Part shown: piece after piece, positions 11,396-43,100 of the stretch
Layout: each line of letters opens with the position of its first letter
How positions within the stretch are numbered: position 1 is the stretch's first letter
From: Paraescarpia echinospica
Lineage: Eukaryota > Annelida > Polychaeta > Sabellida > Siboglinidae
Assembly (NCBI GenBank): GCA_020002185.1
Contig: CM034534.1
Span: 11,489,482-11,553,481, forward strand
Direction: 5' to 3'
Length of the DNA: 64,000 bases
The notes under the pieces: model-generated
What the model saw: the letters and a program-made list of their open reading frames with translations, nothing else
What the model was told of the DNA's origin: nothing
Database searches by the model: none
Made by a program: the position numbers and the translations under genes

Positions 11396-12546
11396 ATGTC
11401 GTGTCACAACAACAATAAAATGAACATTTGTGGAACTGGTGCTGGTGGTAGAAATCTGATATGTGTTCAAACAAACAAATGGTTTCTACCAGCGATAATC
11501 AATACAAACATTCGCGGAGTGCTGTCTAGTAAACTGGACGAAATAAAAAAAGTTATAAAAGACAACTGCGGGGTGGACGTTATAGCAGTAACTGAAACGT
11601 GGTGCACCAGCAGCATACCAGATGGCGTCTCGCTGTCCGGGTTCAATATCTACCGGAGAGACATACAAGATGGCCACCAACACGGAGGTATTGCCTGCTA
11701 TGTTTGAGACTCAATTCCAAGTAAATATTGGCCCGAACAGAAACAGCATGGATAACACTACGCCCACCAAACATGCCTCGCAACCACCCACAAATGACAA
11801 TTGGAACTATATATCATCCTCCTGGGTCAGATGATTGGGCAATGCTGAATCACATCGACCAGTCGCTAGATTACATATGCCGACACCACCCATATACAGG
11901 TATCGTCATAATGGGCGACTTCAACAAGATGAAGAATTCTCACTTGAAACAAAATCAAAATGGCTAATATCGTTCTTATGCCAACACAAACGGCGAGTGA
12001 AGATCAACCGTATCTAGTCACGATACACTTCTATCAACGCAGGCGTGCCACAAGGAAACATTTTCGGCCCGATCGGTTTTGTGCATCATATAAATGACTT
12101 ACAAACAGCTTGTGAACACGTCAAATACATAGACAACTGCACAATATGGGAATCATGTTCGCCTTCAGGCATCAATAGCTTGCTCCAAACAGCTGCAGAC
12201 GAAGTAGCACAATGGACTGCCACCAACAAACTGGCATTGAACTACAACAAAACGAAGGAAATGCACATATGCTTCAAGAAAAAAACACCAGACATCCCGC
12301 CGATAATGATCAACGACAGACAGATAGAACAAATAAACTGCACTCGCCTACTGGCAACTTCACATCGACGAAATCACTGCTAAAGCGTCGCAAAGACTAT
12401 ATTTCATAATCCTGCTCAAGCGAGCAGGAGTCAAACCCCATCATCTCGTCAAGATATGTACAACACTATTCTGAAAAAATTCCCTTGACCTCACTACTTG
12501 CTCAAACACAAGAAGGACACAGGCCATATGCAGAAGAAAAAATGAG
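11396..12546 (+). pseudogene. non-LTR retrotransposon remnant, family C (internally deleted)
   Basis: An APE endonuclease N-terminus (VIAVTETWCTSSIPDG, FNIYRRD, GGIACYV at 11573-11706) is followed after a frameshift by TIGTIYHPPG and VIMGDFN (about 11797-11927). Sequence then jumps directly to RT motif B-C (GNIFGPIGFVHHINDL, KYIDNCTIWE near 12121-12153). The whole fingers region and motif A are missing. The second motif C aspartate is Asn (YIDN), a further inactivating change. Traces of the C-terminal block (KASQRLYFIILLKRAGVKPHHL in a shifted frame) run to about 12450. It differs from families A and B. Confidence 0.8.
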
Positions 12547-14415
12547 TTACTCCACAGAACATGAAATGTGGGTAAATTCTGTTATTTATATAGATTTCCA
12601 GTTGTGCCTGTAAACGTGTAGTTAGTTGTTGATATAATAAACCAGTTGCAGTTCACTGACATTTAATATGTTCGAATCATTCTTTTCAATAGAAAGAATT
12701 GGGAACCTGTCTGTATATATCCCCGGTAATTATTTTTAGCAACTCCATCACCTGAAGACCTAGATACATGTCAATGTATCACTGCAATTTGTAGGTCTTT
12801 CCAATTTTTTTTTGGATGGGGTGGGTGGGTGGCATCGATCATATCCAGATTTGTTTTGAATTATTCAATTTTTTTAATATTTACAAACCTTCCTGTTGCG
12901 TTGCAGAATAAGATATGACCTAGAAAATGGTGATATTTGAAATAAAAAATTGTGTGAACTGAGTGCAATAGATCAAACATATTAATGTGTTTATTGGTAT
13001 CTAGAATGTATTGGCAGTAAATGATGCATATTTGGAAGAGTACTCACGGAGTGATTTTGTGCAATTTTTTTACGTAACAGTTTCAGAATTTTCTCAGTAC
13101 AGTTGTTTAATAATCGAACAAACATTAACATAGTCACCAATGGGAATATGTGCACGGTGTCCTTTAGACAATGGCAGAAACATTTTAGTTTAGCTAAACA
13201 AAATGAAAGACCGTAAAGATGTCAATTTAGCTATGGAAAATGTAAAGGCTAAACTAAACAAACACTGCGGTAAATGTTTAAATAAAAATTCAGTTTGAGT
13301 GAGCCAAGCATGTCTTTCAACACTGAAGGTGCTGTGATGGCGATGTAGAACACATTGGGCAGGATCGTCAGTTCTAACTTCTACACAGTTCTAGTTAATG
13401 TTTAGAGTAGACTCGATGGGTTTAATTGGGTGGCACATTTGTAGTTTCACTGGTTCTCTGTGATAGCTGTAAACAAGCAAATTTCATGGAATTTGAGTTT
13501 TTAAATGGTATCCACCTGTTCTGAATGAAAAAGCTGTGATCTTGGAAAATGGTTAGAATCCAAGGGATTGTGGTAAGGCTCATTATAACCATGTATTATG
13601 ATGTAAATATGCAGAATTGGGGTAATCAGAACTGTGAGGGTTGGAGAAAGATTAGTGTCACACATAGGCCCTGGTAATTACAGACCCTGGTAATTAAAGC
13701 AGCAATTAACAATGTCATATTTGCCTAATCTACAAGTTTGTTCTTGGGGATTAAATGGCATGCATTGATTGGACAGTGACCATGTCTTTGTTTGCCAATG
13801 TGCTATACAAGGAAGCAGAGACTTCTCTGTAGTTACATATTGACCTCTTGTTGAAATACTGTGTGCATTGTAACAGAAAAATTATCTAATAAAAACATCT
13901 TTAAGATCCAACGTGGAAACTGTACTGTGTAACAGACATAAGAAAAGTGGTTGGCAGGTAAAATCTATGGGGGCTGGGTGGTCAGGCAGAGCTGCCTTTG
14001 TGTCAATATTTGGCTGGACTGGCATATGGTCAGGTATTATCAACTAAACACTGTTTTGGTTATAATAGAGAAGCTATTGTAATGTGCGGTTTGACATTAG
14101 AAATTCTGGAGAATGTCACAGAGGACGATTGGCAGCATGTCAGACTCCACACAGTAGCAGTTCGCATAAGTTGGAGCACAGTCTTCCTTGGAATTTTAAT
14201 TTTCCGTGCTAGCTATTTGGGGATCTGTGTGGCGGTGCAGCGATTTTTCTGAACACTGAACTGTTGAATTCTAAAGTTATTTTTGCGGTGTTAAAACTTA
14301 TTTGGTATAACTTGATCTCACAACAGAAATGAACAGATAATGCCTGTGCCATGTATCGTATATCACTTTTTTGACATAATCCGCAAAATTAGATTATTGC
14401 ACATTAGTTACAGCC
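12547..14415. other. no gene recognised
   Basis: This is AT-rich sequence with scattered stops. An 84-residue ORF at 13998-14252 shows no domain and no clear splice context linking it to the downstream ALMS1-like gene. Upstream exons of that gene could lie here, but none could be identified. Confidence 0.5.
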
Positions 14416-14433
14416 ATGTGGTTTTGGTTACAG

Positions 14434-33225
<18,792 letters not shown>

Positions 33226-34100
33226 GACCACAAGTATGCTCTAGCAGTTGACAGGGTCACTATGTGCCAAATAGAGAGGATTTTACTGGAGTTCTGTAGC
33301 TACGTTTGCATAATTTGTGCTTTTCTGTTTGAACCTATACTGTTGTTTGTAAATAACCTTGAACTGTTGTACACTGAGTCTAGCTTGAGCCAAGTAGTTG
33401 ATGATAAGTTACAATAGAATGTTTGTACGTGAAGTGTGCAAGAATTCTATATCGGTATACTACACTGACTAGACAATTAATTTAGAACTTGGAAACAAAA
33501 CACCTGTACAGATTGGCAGTTATTGTTATATATGTGATAGGTTAGTAGTTATCTTGTTATCTGTGCGAAAACAAAATTAAGTGTAATACATAAATTTTCC
33601 ATATGCATGTATAACTGCTTGAACTCATGCATGTCTTTCTCCATTATTCCAAAGTGTGAAAAATTTTGTTTTTAAGAAGATGGTTCAAATAATTGATTCC
33701 TTGTTAATGTCACATGTAGAAATAGCCTTTTCTCAACCAGAAAGAAAATGTTATGATCAAAGATTGCGTTGACATTCTTCCTGTTTGACTAACCATGGTG
33801 GAACTAGTCTACTCTATACACTCTGTAAATATAAGACGTTGTAACTGACACGATTTTATTACATTATTATATGTACGTTTGAAGTTGAGAAACGGTGTAA
33901 CTTCTGTCATATTCAATCAACACACGTGAATACGTCGGACTTGTTTAGTTCACCGAATAGTGGATTGACAACTGCACCAGCACAAGATAGTAACTATGAC
34001 ACGCTGTAGTATTTATTTATTTGTATTTATGTATGTCACATAGTTTTATCATTCTACGTTTTGTTCCAGTGTCACAAATAAAAACGTGTGTTGGGTATTG
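33226..34100 (+). other. ALMS1-like 3' UTR with poly(A) signal
   Basis: Noncoding AT-rich sequence after the stop. AATAAA at 34077-34082 is the first canonical signal noticed, giving a 3' UTR of about 870 nt if used. Confidence 0.5.
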
Positions 34101-34169
34101 GTGTGTTTACTTGATGTCAGTGTGTGTGCGTGCGTGCGTGCGTGCATGTGTGTGTGTAGCAGTAGCGTA

Positions 34170-34325
34170 GTAGCTGCAATATTGATGTGTGCAATTTCAT
34201 TCACTCCACGTTGCATCAGTTCACTCGGCCGTGCGTACGAGTGATGGTAAATAGACGGTAATGAGCGATGGATTATGAGAACGAATAATCTTCGTTGAGT
34301 AATACGCGGGCACGCACACATGTGC
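34170..34325 (+). mobile_element. degenerate SINE fragment
   Basis: TTCACTCCACGTTGCATCAGTTCACTC and following sequence matches the middle of the SINE family (compare 57550-57660), with many substitutions and no head or tail. Confidence 0.5.
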
Positions 34326-35044
34326 TGAAGGACTCGGTGAAAATATGAAAATTCTGGAATAGCCTAACCGTAACCCATTAATTACTTGGATATTAAACAT
34401 GTACCACGTAAGCACTCGCACAGATGCTGAAACGTCGCAGGTAACCTGCGCTATCGTAAAATGTTGCCAAGCGTCGGGAGTAAACTGAAACATTTGTCTC
34501 ATTGTATTTAATAGTCAATGTTATCTTATGCAATTGTGTTTAACAAATGTCAAGACAAACAGTTGTTGTATAACCTTGCATATATATAATATTGATTTAT
34601 ATACCTACCAACATATAACACAATAATGACGCTTACAAGTTGCTTCTTATATGTGACATCAGCTAAGGATTTGTGTAAGTTATGCCGGCACAAGTGTTCG
34701 GTGGTGTGAGTACTTAATGTTAAGTATTGACTTTATAACATGTTTGTTAAAATATGTCGCAGGGGATTCGTTTTGGATATATTTTGGTCGTGCAACCGCA
34801 CAAAGCGGTAAATCTGTCTTTATCTTTGCAGAATGTTAAACATGTAGATACTGCATTTGACTAAGAGTTACAATTATATATATCATATTATATATAAAAA
34901 TATATATATCAACACACAGTTATACCAAAATGTGTGCGTGTGTGTTCTTCCTCAAAGTTCTGAAGTTTTCAAAGAGCTGATGTTGTTCTTCAACATTAAT
35001 CTCAACACCCCTTTCTCCCTCCAGTTTTAACCCTTCTGTTTTCT

Positions 35045-35235
35045 ACCACTTCATATCGCTTTACTTGATATCTCAGCTGCCTTTGAAACGATTGATTGGT
35101 CATTCAATTCTTCACAATGCTTACATCGATATTGTACTCATCAGACAAACACCAATGTAGGCCTATTAACACACATGGGTCATTCTAGCCTACAACACCT
35201 TTCATTTGGAGTTCCGTCCTCGGTTCTGTTCTGTC
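35045..35235 (+). pseudogene. reverse transcriptase scrap (L2/CR1 type)
   Basis: LLDISAAFETIDW (motif A; compare the family LLDLSAAFDTIDH) at about 35060-35098 is followed about 100 bp later by LSFGVPSSVLF (compare LSYGVPQGSVLGP). The intervening fingers/palm sequence is deleted. It represents a further non-LTR family, distinct from A-C. Confidence 0.6.
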
Positions 35236-36157
35236 ACGATCGTTCGATTCCTTTCCTTTGTATATCCGAGTATAGTAAAGTCGCCCAATTGCCGATGAGA
35301 ATTCTTCTCGGAGCTATGCCTTAGCCAAGGCTGCTCCTGGATATTTATAAGTATAGAAGGAACTGTACTACACCCACAGTTGCTGGGCATGTCCCAATAA
35401 TAATGTCCTAAGCATAGGTGGATCCAGGGGTGCCTGAGGACACATTCCCCGACTCCCGATGTCATCAGTGGAGCCAGGCCGAAACAGCGGATATTCTGAA
35501 GGTCCGGTTCCGACTAGGCTCCCTTTGCATGACTACCCGTCCGGGTCCAATCCTGCTAGGTAGGACGTTACTTTGTTGTAATCCGTGTACGGCCGTGACG
35601 GTGTAACACCAATGGCAAGTGCTGTCTCGCCCTTTTAATGGCAGATGATCTGCTCGTCGGATTTAATATAATGTACTTACCAATTGAAAAACGAGGAACA
35701 AGCCACCTCCCATTAAACGGCGAGACATCACGCTTATGTACATTGTAATGTAATTAAGACAATACTAGATCTACGAAGGTATACTGCCCGTCAAACACTG
35801 TTTGCTATTCGAATTTTTATCCCGAGAAAAGTACATAAATAAACCACACATATGACAACCAGCTATATCGGCTGTATAACGGACGTCGTTTACTGAATAA
35901 ACAACCAACCTATAGATTCCTAAATCACAATAATTCAGTTGACAACAATAAACAGAAAGTTTAGTTGTTTCCGTGTATTCGAGTCGAGGAGCATGATTCA
36001 TATGTTACGTCCGTTGTTGCAATATATGGCTAATACTGCTAACCTATCTGAATTATGCAGAAAACCATGTGTTATATTTAAATTGAACGTTGTAACGAAT
36101 AATGCGAACGTGCGTTTACGACGTAGGTGCTGCCGAGTGAGCGCAGTTGAACGACTA
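35236..36157. other. no gene recognised; 3' flank of the minus-strand peptide gene
   Basis: No domain-bearing ORF was found. The 3' UTR of the peptide gene must lie here on the minus strand, but no convincing AATAAA was seen close to its stop. Confidence 0.4.
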
Positions 36158-36412
36158 CTATAAATTGCGTCGGCACTTTCTTTTGCAACTCTTCCAGGTG
36201 GACCAGCAGACCGACTCCTGTGTCTCTGAGGTTATCGTTATTGTTGGCTTCATGCACGTGTTGTGTAAAGTGTAGCAACGGATATGGCAACGGACCAGAT
36301 CAATGCCCTTTCTTGTGAGCACGGTGCCTTCGACTTCTGTGAATGCGAACATCACAGTTGCGGCTGCGATCAGGACAGCATATGTGCATCTGCGCATCTT
36401 CGCTGACGTCAT
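36158..36412 (-). CDS. small secreted cysteine-rich peptide, 84 residues
   Basis: No family was recognised. The ORF starts at 36412 (an alternative Met6 is at 36397) and ends with TAG at 36158-36160. Residues 6-29 form a typical signal peptide: RR, then a hydrophobic YAVLIAAATVMFAF core, then a polar TEVEG. The mature part has six cysteines at 42, 46, 53, 69, 76 and 80, spaced C-x3-C-x6-C-x15-C-x6-C-x3-C. This mirror-symmetric pattern suggests a helical hairpin with nested disulfides (inference). It ends in a basic KRKCRRNL. A strong acceptor, ggtctttcttacag|AGT, lies immediately before the ATG, so the coding exon is probably preceded by a 5' UTR exon. It is tail-to-tail with the ALMS1-like gene. 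It could be a defence peptide, hormone or other secreted factor; the sequence alone does not decide. Confidence 0.65.
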   Translation of the reverse strand: MTSAKMRRCTYAVLIAAATVMFAFTEVEGTVLTRKGIDLVRCHIRCYTLHNTCMKPTITITSETQESVCWSTWKSCKRKCRRNL

Positions 36413-36595
36413 ACTCTGTAAGAAAGACCGACGTTATAATAGTTGATGTGGACGCTAATGATGATGCAGGATGGAAATGGATTGGATATGTGCTGAGAAC
36501 ATATGAAGCAGCCACGTTTACTGTCTGGCAGCCCTTTGGGAAAGGGGAGGTGGAAAGTGGTTGGCACGATGACAAACTAAAAAGTAAAGTAAACA

Positions 36596-36785
36596 CAAAA
36601 TTATTATACAGCGCAGTATCCAGTCCTCAGGACTGCTCAAAGCGCTTTACACGTTACTCCCTGGCAGACCTGTTCAATCGACCACCATCTCGACTTCTCT
36701 GGGAAGCATTCAGTCACGCTGCAATTAATGCGCGAAGACTATTATGTGCATAAATATCCACCAATGTCTATAGCCAGATAGAGAC
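36596..36785 (-). mobile_element. SINE copy, 5' truncated (minus strand)
   Basis: It matches the 3' two thirds of the SINE at 32521-32843, in the same orientation, including AAAGCGCTTTGAGCAGTCC. The tRNA-like head is missing. It lies upstream of the secreted-peptide exon, possibly in that gene's first intron. Confidence 0.75.
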
Positions 36786-38886
36786 AGGACAACATGTACG
36801 GAGAAGATGCATTGTAACTACCATCAAAAATGCCCGTCACGTGATGGGATGCTTTGGTGGTTGACAGTCGTGATAGTAATATTTACCAAATGTTAGACAA
36901 CACACAGTACTGTTGCACCATAATTAACGCGTTCGCAGATACTCGTTATTTGTTCAAAATTACGAAAGTCGGAGAGAATGTGATGTTCACGTCCATCGAT
37001 AGGCATTTGTTGTGATAGTGTATAACTGTCAAATGATATTCGTATTGCAATGCTACTGACATGAGAGTAGTGTCATTATACATTTTCACGTTACAAAGTT
37101 CAGGACACAGGGGCCGTTTTCCCGAAATATTTGCCGCGCGCGCGTTGTTCCTGCGATTGTTAATTTACATTTTATGTATTACACGCACATTACGTCTTAC
37201 GTTTCGAACAACTAATTTACCCAATAAAAGGTGAGAACCTTGACATGTGTGGTATTGTGACATTTTTTATATCTTACGTCCTATTCGTGGGATCGTAGAT
37301 TTATCTTTGAAAGTTTAGCGCTCGAGGTTCAAGCCGCTTAAGAAGAAATCGTTAACTTACCCGCATATATACATACATACATGCATCCATACATACATAC
37401 ATACATACATACACAAATACATACATACACACACAAATACATGTATACGTGCATATGTTTGATCTGTTCCATACGAGCTACGAGGCACGAAGCGGGCAGG
37501 TACGGTAAGCTAATCTGACGAGCCATGAAAACGTTGCGTTATTTTGTTGGTGATGACTCCAGATAGTTTGTTTTAACTCACTCAGATGTATGACAATAAA
37601 AAGTTTATTTTGTTTCCCTTTAAAACCACGTATATAATTTCACCTACCTATCACTGCTTGATTCAACTACAAAGTAGATGTAACCGGTGACCCGTCCAGC
37701 GCTGGTTGGTTCGTCCAACATGACACGTGTTTGCCTCGATGTTGGTCTATAACAGCAGTGTCACTATGTTGACATACAACTGTTGACTTTGGCATACTCA
37801 TGGTGTAGATGTCAAGTGTTCTCTCGCTGTTGAACGACGCTCGCCGCGACAACATAGCCTATTGCAAATGTGCTACTCAAACTAAACGAGTGTGTGTGCG
37901 CGCGCGTGTGTGCATGCGTGCGTGTGTGTGCACGTGCACTGTTCAATTAAATTATTCGTACATTCAATAAAAGCTGACACATGTGTAGCGGGGAGGTCCT
38001 AAGCTAAAGAATAAATTCCACAGTCACATGTATACATACATGCGTACACACATACATACACGCATACATGCATACATACATACATGCATGCATGCATACA
38101 TACATACATACATGCATTATTTCATATATACATACATACATGCATACATACGTACATGCATACATGCATACATGCATACATACATACATACATACATACA
38201 AGTTGGAAAGCGCGCGTAACACAACCCACCGCAAGTCAAGTGAAATAATAGTGCAGCTAGCTACTCAAACTAATTTTATATACTCAGGCTGCATTCAGAA
38301 TAAACTAAATTACCCGCAACTAGAGCCTTATTTATACCGCATTTAGTATTATTAAGTCTCGTTGAGCGTGGATTTCCTGCCTCAACTCTACACTTCGTGT
38401 AAACAAAGTCTACGTGTAGTTCCATCCATACGGAAACGTGCAGGGCAGGCTGCTAACTAATTGATAGCCAAATCTACAGTGTAGTAGGAGCACCAATAAA
38501 CCTTTATACTAACAGGCTTTTTGCACAGGACGTCTTTTAAAACCCGGAGTCGCCCTGGGTGAAAATCCCTTGTTAGCTGCACTATATAATAAAGACGTCT
38601 TGTCTGCACTTGAAATGTAAATAAATCATTTAACCTGATACCTGTGCGAAATAGTTTAATTGCATTGATCATAAATATAACATAGGCTAACTAATACAAC
38701 AGAGAGGGGGAGACTTGGTTTGCAACTTTTTTTTATGAAATCCTAGAACTCCATTGAACATTTTACTGTCAGTACATTTTATTTTTTAAACATTAAAAAT
38801 ATACACCATATTAGGTTTTTTTATTATTGTTTTAAAGCCTTAAAATGTGGGATATGCTGGACAGGCGTACAGCTGCATAGTCTTTT
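36786..38886. other. no gene; (ACAT)n microsatellites
   Basis: ACAT/ATAC tetranucleotide arrays occur at about 37365-37455 and 38029-38201. (GT)n with GCGCGC occurs near 37890-37940. The ORFs in these arrays are repeat artefacts. Confidence 0.8.
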
Positions 38887-39010
38887 TAGAGGGTTATATA
38901 GTTACTGTTATTTACTAATCCATGTATTCTGGTTGCAGTTCTCATGGAGTTGCGATCATTCGTACTGATGTACACAATACATCGTGGAAATTGATCTCTG
39001 ATCTTATCTG
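38887..39010 (+). repeat. left LTR of the Gypsy element
   Basis: It starts TAGAGGGTTATATAGTTACT and ends near GATCTTATCTG. It is short for a Gypsy LTR but matched by the right copy. Boundaries are uncertain by a few bases; an initial TG may have been lost. Confidence 0.75.
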
Positions 39011-39062
39011 TGATCGCAACTCAATCTCCATCGACGACTACCAGACGTACTCGAGCATCACC

Positions 39063-40154
39063 ATGCCTGTGGTGGCCTGTCCCATCCCTAACTGCACGTA
39101 CGTGACAGACGATGTTGACGCGATCATCGCCGTGGCGCTACTCAACACCCACGCGATCACTCATGCCCCAACATCCTCCACAAACGCCGCCGCTGCTAAA
39201 GTGGAAAGGGTGAAACGACCAACGGTCACATCGGCGGGGAGCTGCGAAGAATGGGACTACTTCCTGGTCCGATGGCACGACTACGTGGAAGCAACCAAAG
39301 TATCGGGCAAAGATAGAATAATTCAACTACTCGAATGCTGCGACGAACAATTGCGAAAGGACGTCACACGCTCCATTGGCATGGGTCGTACACTCACTGA
39401 CCGCCCTGAGGACGAGATATTGACGTTGGTGCGTACCTTGGCTGTCAGGGAAGAAAACACGATGGTCGCTCGGGTCACCCTGCATAACATGCGCCAAGAC
39501 AGAGACGAGACTGTCAGGTCATTCAGTGCCAAGATCCGCGGCCAAGCCGGCGTCTGCAAGTTCTCCCTCCCGTGCCCAAATTGCACACAGACCGTTAACT
39601 ACACAGAAGAAATGCTACGAGACGTGGTGATCAGGTGCCTGGAGGATCCGGAAATCCAACTGGACCTGCTCGGCGACAAAAATCAGGACATGAACTTTGA
39701 GGAAGTCCTACGCTTTGTTGAAGCAAAAGAAGCCGGAAAACGATCAGCCTCACGCTTGGTCGACACGCACGGGGCAGAGGCAGCCAAGAGCTCATTCACT
39801 CGCAAACGACTCGACCGCTTACAACAACAGCATGAACCCAGGCAGGATCAACCGACCAGAACCCCTGCTCCTACTGCGGCAAAAAAGGGCACGGAAGGAA
39901 CGCCCCACAGGACATCCGACGCACCGAATCCCCCGCATACAACTCGACGTGCACCGCCTGCCACAAGAAGCATCACTTCGAAGTGGTCTGCCGGGGGAAG
40001 TACCGCCGCAAACGAAAAGACACCAAGGTTGAGCTACAGGAAGGCGCCGTGTTTGATTCTCTCTGCATCATCAACAATACCGGCCGACGTCGCAATGAAC
40101 GCTTCATTGCACTTGATCACCACCTGTACAACCAACTGTCTGACACGTGGCTGA
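39063..40154 (+). pseudogene. Gypsy gag, with N-terminal CCHH-like motif
   Basis: The start chosen is the ATG at 39063, the first after the left LTR in this frame. Residues 5-29 hold C-x4-C-x18-H-x3-H (CPIPNC ... HAITH), a possible zinc-binding motif ahead of the gag core. The core has WDYFLVRWHDYVEATK and a helical region to about residue 245. The nucleocapsid zinc knuckles are not in this frame: CSYCGKKGHG and CTACHKKHHFEVVC are read two frames over at about 39869-40000. The gag frame is therefore broken near 39.85 kb, and its last ~95 codons are out of frame. Confidence 0.8.
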
Positions 40155-43100
40155 AGCAGTCCTCTAAACCTCAGTCGTTCGTCAAACTTGGTGTGAACGT
40201 CCTCGTCGATGACTACATACTCTTCGGCTTCGACTCTCTCCTCACCCGCACCCCTAGACACGCAGATATACTGTGCATGGCAGACACGGGGTGCCAGAGT
40301 TGTCTTGCCGGTATCAAGGCGATCCATCGCCTCGGCATCAATCAACGGGAACTGATACCGGTAACGATGAAAATGCATGCTGCAAACAAGCGCGGTATAA
40401 ACATAATTGGCGCCGCCATCTTGGGGTTCTCAGGTAGAACATCGAATGGAGTCCTCGAGACTCGTCAAATCGTCTACGTCACAGATGTTGACAACAAAGT
40501 GTTCCTCAGCAGGGAGGCCTGTGTTGCGCTCGGGATGATAACTGAGCAGTTCCCAAAGGTCGGCGAGATCACCAGACATACAGCTGCGGATGCCACGTCC
40601 GATGCTCCCGGTCATCTCCGCAACAATAGCGGCCTCATCACCGATTGTAACTGCCCGAAACGTGAACTGCCGCCTCCTCCACCCACTCAGCTGCCATGTC
40701 CGGCAACTGACGATAACTGCGAGACGTTACGGCAGTTCCTGCTAGACTGCTCGACCTTCAACACATGCGAACATCAACCACTCCCGATGATGAGTGGTCC
40801 ACCCCTACAGCTCATGATTGATCCCGATGCCAAACCGTTCGCATGCCACTCGCCAATCCCAGTACCCCTACACTGGCGAGCAGATGTAAAAGCCGGTCTC
40901 GACCGCGACGTTCTCATCGGAGTCATCGAGCCAGTACCTGTGGGCGAGCCGGTAACGTGGTGTCACCGCATGGTCGTGTGCGCTAAGAAGGACGGCAAGC
41001 CACGCCGCACCGTCGACTTTCAGCCCCTCAACAAGTATGCCACTCGCGAGACGCATCATACTCAGCCACCCTTCCACCAGCCGAGATCTGTGCCACAATG
41101 CAAACCGTGTTCGATGCTTGGCATGGCTACCATACTGTGCCCTTACGCGAAGAAGATCGTCCACTGACAACATTTATCACGCCGTGGGGACGCTACAGAT
41201 ACAGGACGGCACCACAGGGCTACATTGCTCCTGGAGACGGTTACACCCGAAGATTCGACGAAATTGTGTCAAGTTTTCCGAACAAGACGAAATGTATCGA
41301 TGACATAATCCTGTGGTCCAACGACATAACCGTGGCTTTCCACCAGGCAGTGAAGTGGCTCGATATATGTGGCAATCATGGTATCACACTCAACCCGAGT
41401 AAGTTCGTCTTTGCTCAGAACGCTGTCGAATTTGCCGGATTCGAGATCACACCAGATAGTGTCCGTCCATCCCGGAAATTCTTAGAATCGATCCTCGACT
41501 TCCCGACACCCAAGACCATCACGGACATACGCGCCTGGTTCGGCCTTGTCAACCAAGTGGCGTACGCGTTCGCCGCTGCGGAAAGAATGCTTCCGTTCCG
41601 GGCCCTGTTGAAGCCCGGAACCATATTCACCTGGAACGATGAGATGCAATCACTTTTCGAAGAGTCTAAAAGCGTCATCATCAGTGAAATCGAGGAAGGG
41701 GTCAGAATATTTGATGCGTCACGATCAACATGCCTAGCCACTGACTGGTCCAAAACAGGAATAGGATTCTGGTTATTCCAAAAGCATTGTGAGTGCCGCG
41801 GCAACAAGCCCTTCTGCTGCCGTGCTGGGTGGAAGATTACGCTCGCCGGAAGTCGATTCACCCACCCTGCTGAGTCACGCTACGCGCCTGTAGAGGGTGA
41901 AACCATGGCAGTCGCTGACGCACTAAACAAGGCCAGATACTTTATCCTCAGCTGCGAAAACCTCACCCTCGCCGTGGACCATAAGCCGCTGCTAAAGATC
42001 TTCGGCAACAGGTCTCTTGAGGAGATTTCAAACACTCGTCTGAGAAACCTCAAAGAAAAGACCCTCGGATATCGCTTCCGTGTAGTCCACATACCAGGTG
42101 TAAAGCATCGAGCCGCTGACGCGATCTCTCGCCACCCTACCGGCAACCCCGTCAAAATGCATCTACCAGATGACGTCGAGTCCCTGCAAGACGGTGCTAT
42201 TCCCGCAGGATTACCAACACTCCCGGAACTACGCTCCTCCTTCCTGGCCGGCATCCGATGCGGTGAAGTGTTTCAGGACGATGTAGAACACTCAGTTCAC
42301 GACGCCGCCCTCTCATCACTCTGCTCCCTTAAGGCCGTCACCTGGGATGGAGTCCGCATGGCAACCAATAGCGACGAAGCCATGGTCAAGCTGATGGAAA
42401 TCATCGAGTCGGGGATGCCGGAATTCCGTCACGAGCTGCCAATAGAACTACGCCAGTACCACCAGTATCGCGACAACCTCTACACTGTGGACGGTGTAGT
42501 TTTATACAGCGACAGAATAGTCATCCCCCGCTCACTGCGCCTCGATGTACTGCAATCACTGCACGCCGCTCACCAGGGCGTATCGTCAATGATATCTCGG
42601 GCGGAACACAGCGTCTTTTGGCCCGGAATTACCTCGGCCATCACTGACCTCAGAAACCGCTGCAACGACTGTAACAGGATGGCCCCCTCGCAGCCCAGCG
42701 CACCACCTTCCCACCAGATACTACCGGTCTACCCGTTTCAAAGTATGTGCTCAGACTACTTTACTTACAAAGGCGTAAACTATCTCGTTACTGTGGACCG
42801 GTATTCAAACTGGCCCGTAGTGGAGCTGTGTAGAGGTGGGGCGCAAGGCTTGAACGCTAGTCTACGGCAGATATTCGGCACCTTCGGCATCCCCGATGAG
42901 CTATCATCAGACGGCGGCCCCGAATTCTCATCATCCGCCACGCAGACCTTCCTCAGATCATGGGGTGTTATCAACGCCTGTCTTCAGTTGCGTATCCCCA
43001 CAGTAATTGTCGAGCGGAAGTCGGCGTGAAAACGGTGAAGCGCTTGATAACAGGCAATACAAGCCCCAACAGCGAGCTTGATACTGATGAATTCCAGCGG

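Noticed and set aside
13998..14252. 84-residue ORF as an upstream ALMS1-like exon
   Set aside because: No recognisable domain, and no donor in the right phase to reach 14434 was identified.
35418..35606. 62-residue plus-strand ORF
   Set aside because: Low-information sequence next to an RT scrap, with no domain or splice context.
40034..42254. Several 100-150-residue minus-strand ORFs across the Gypsy pol
   Set aside because: These are shadows of the GC-richer pol coding strand; the plus strand carries all the recognisable motifs.
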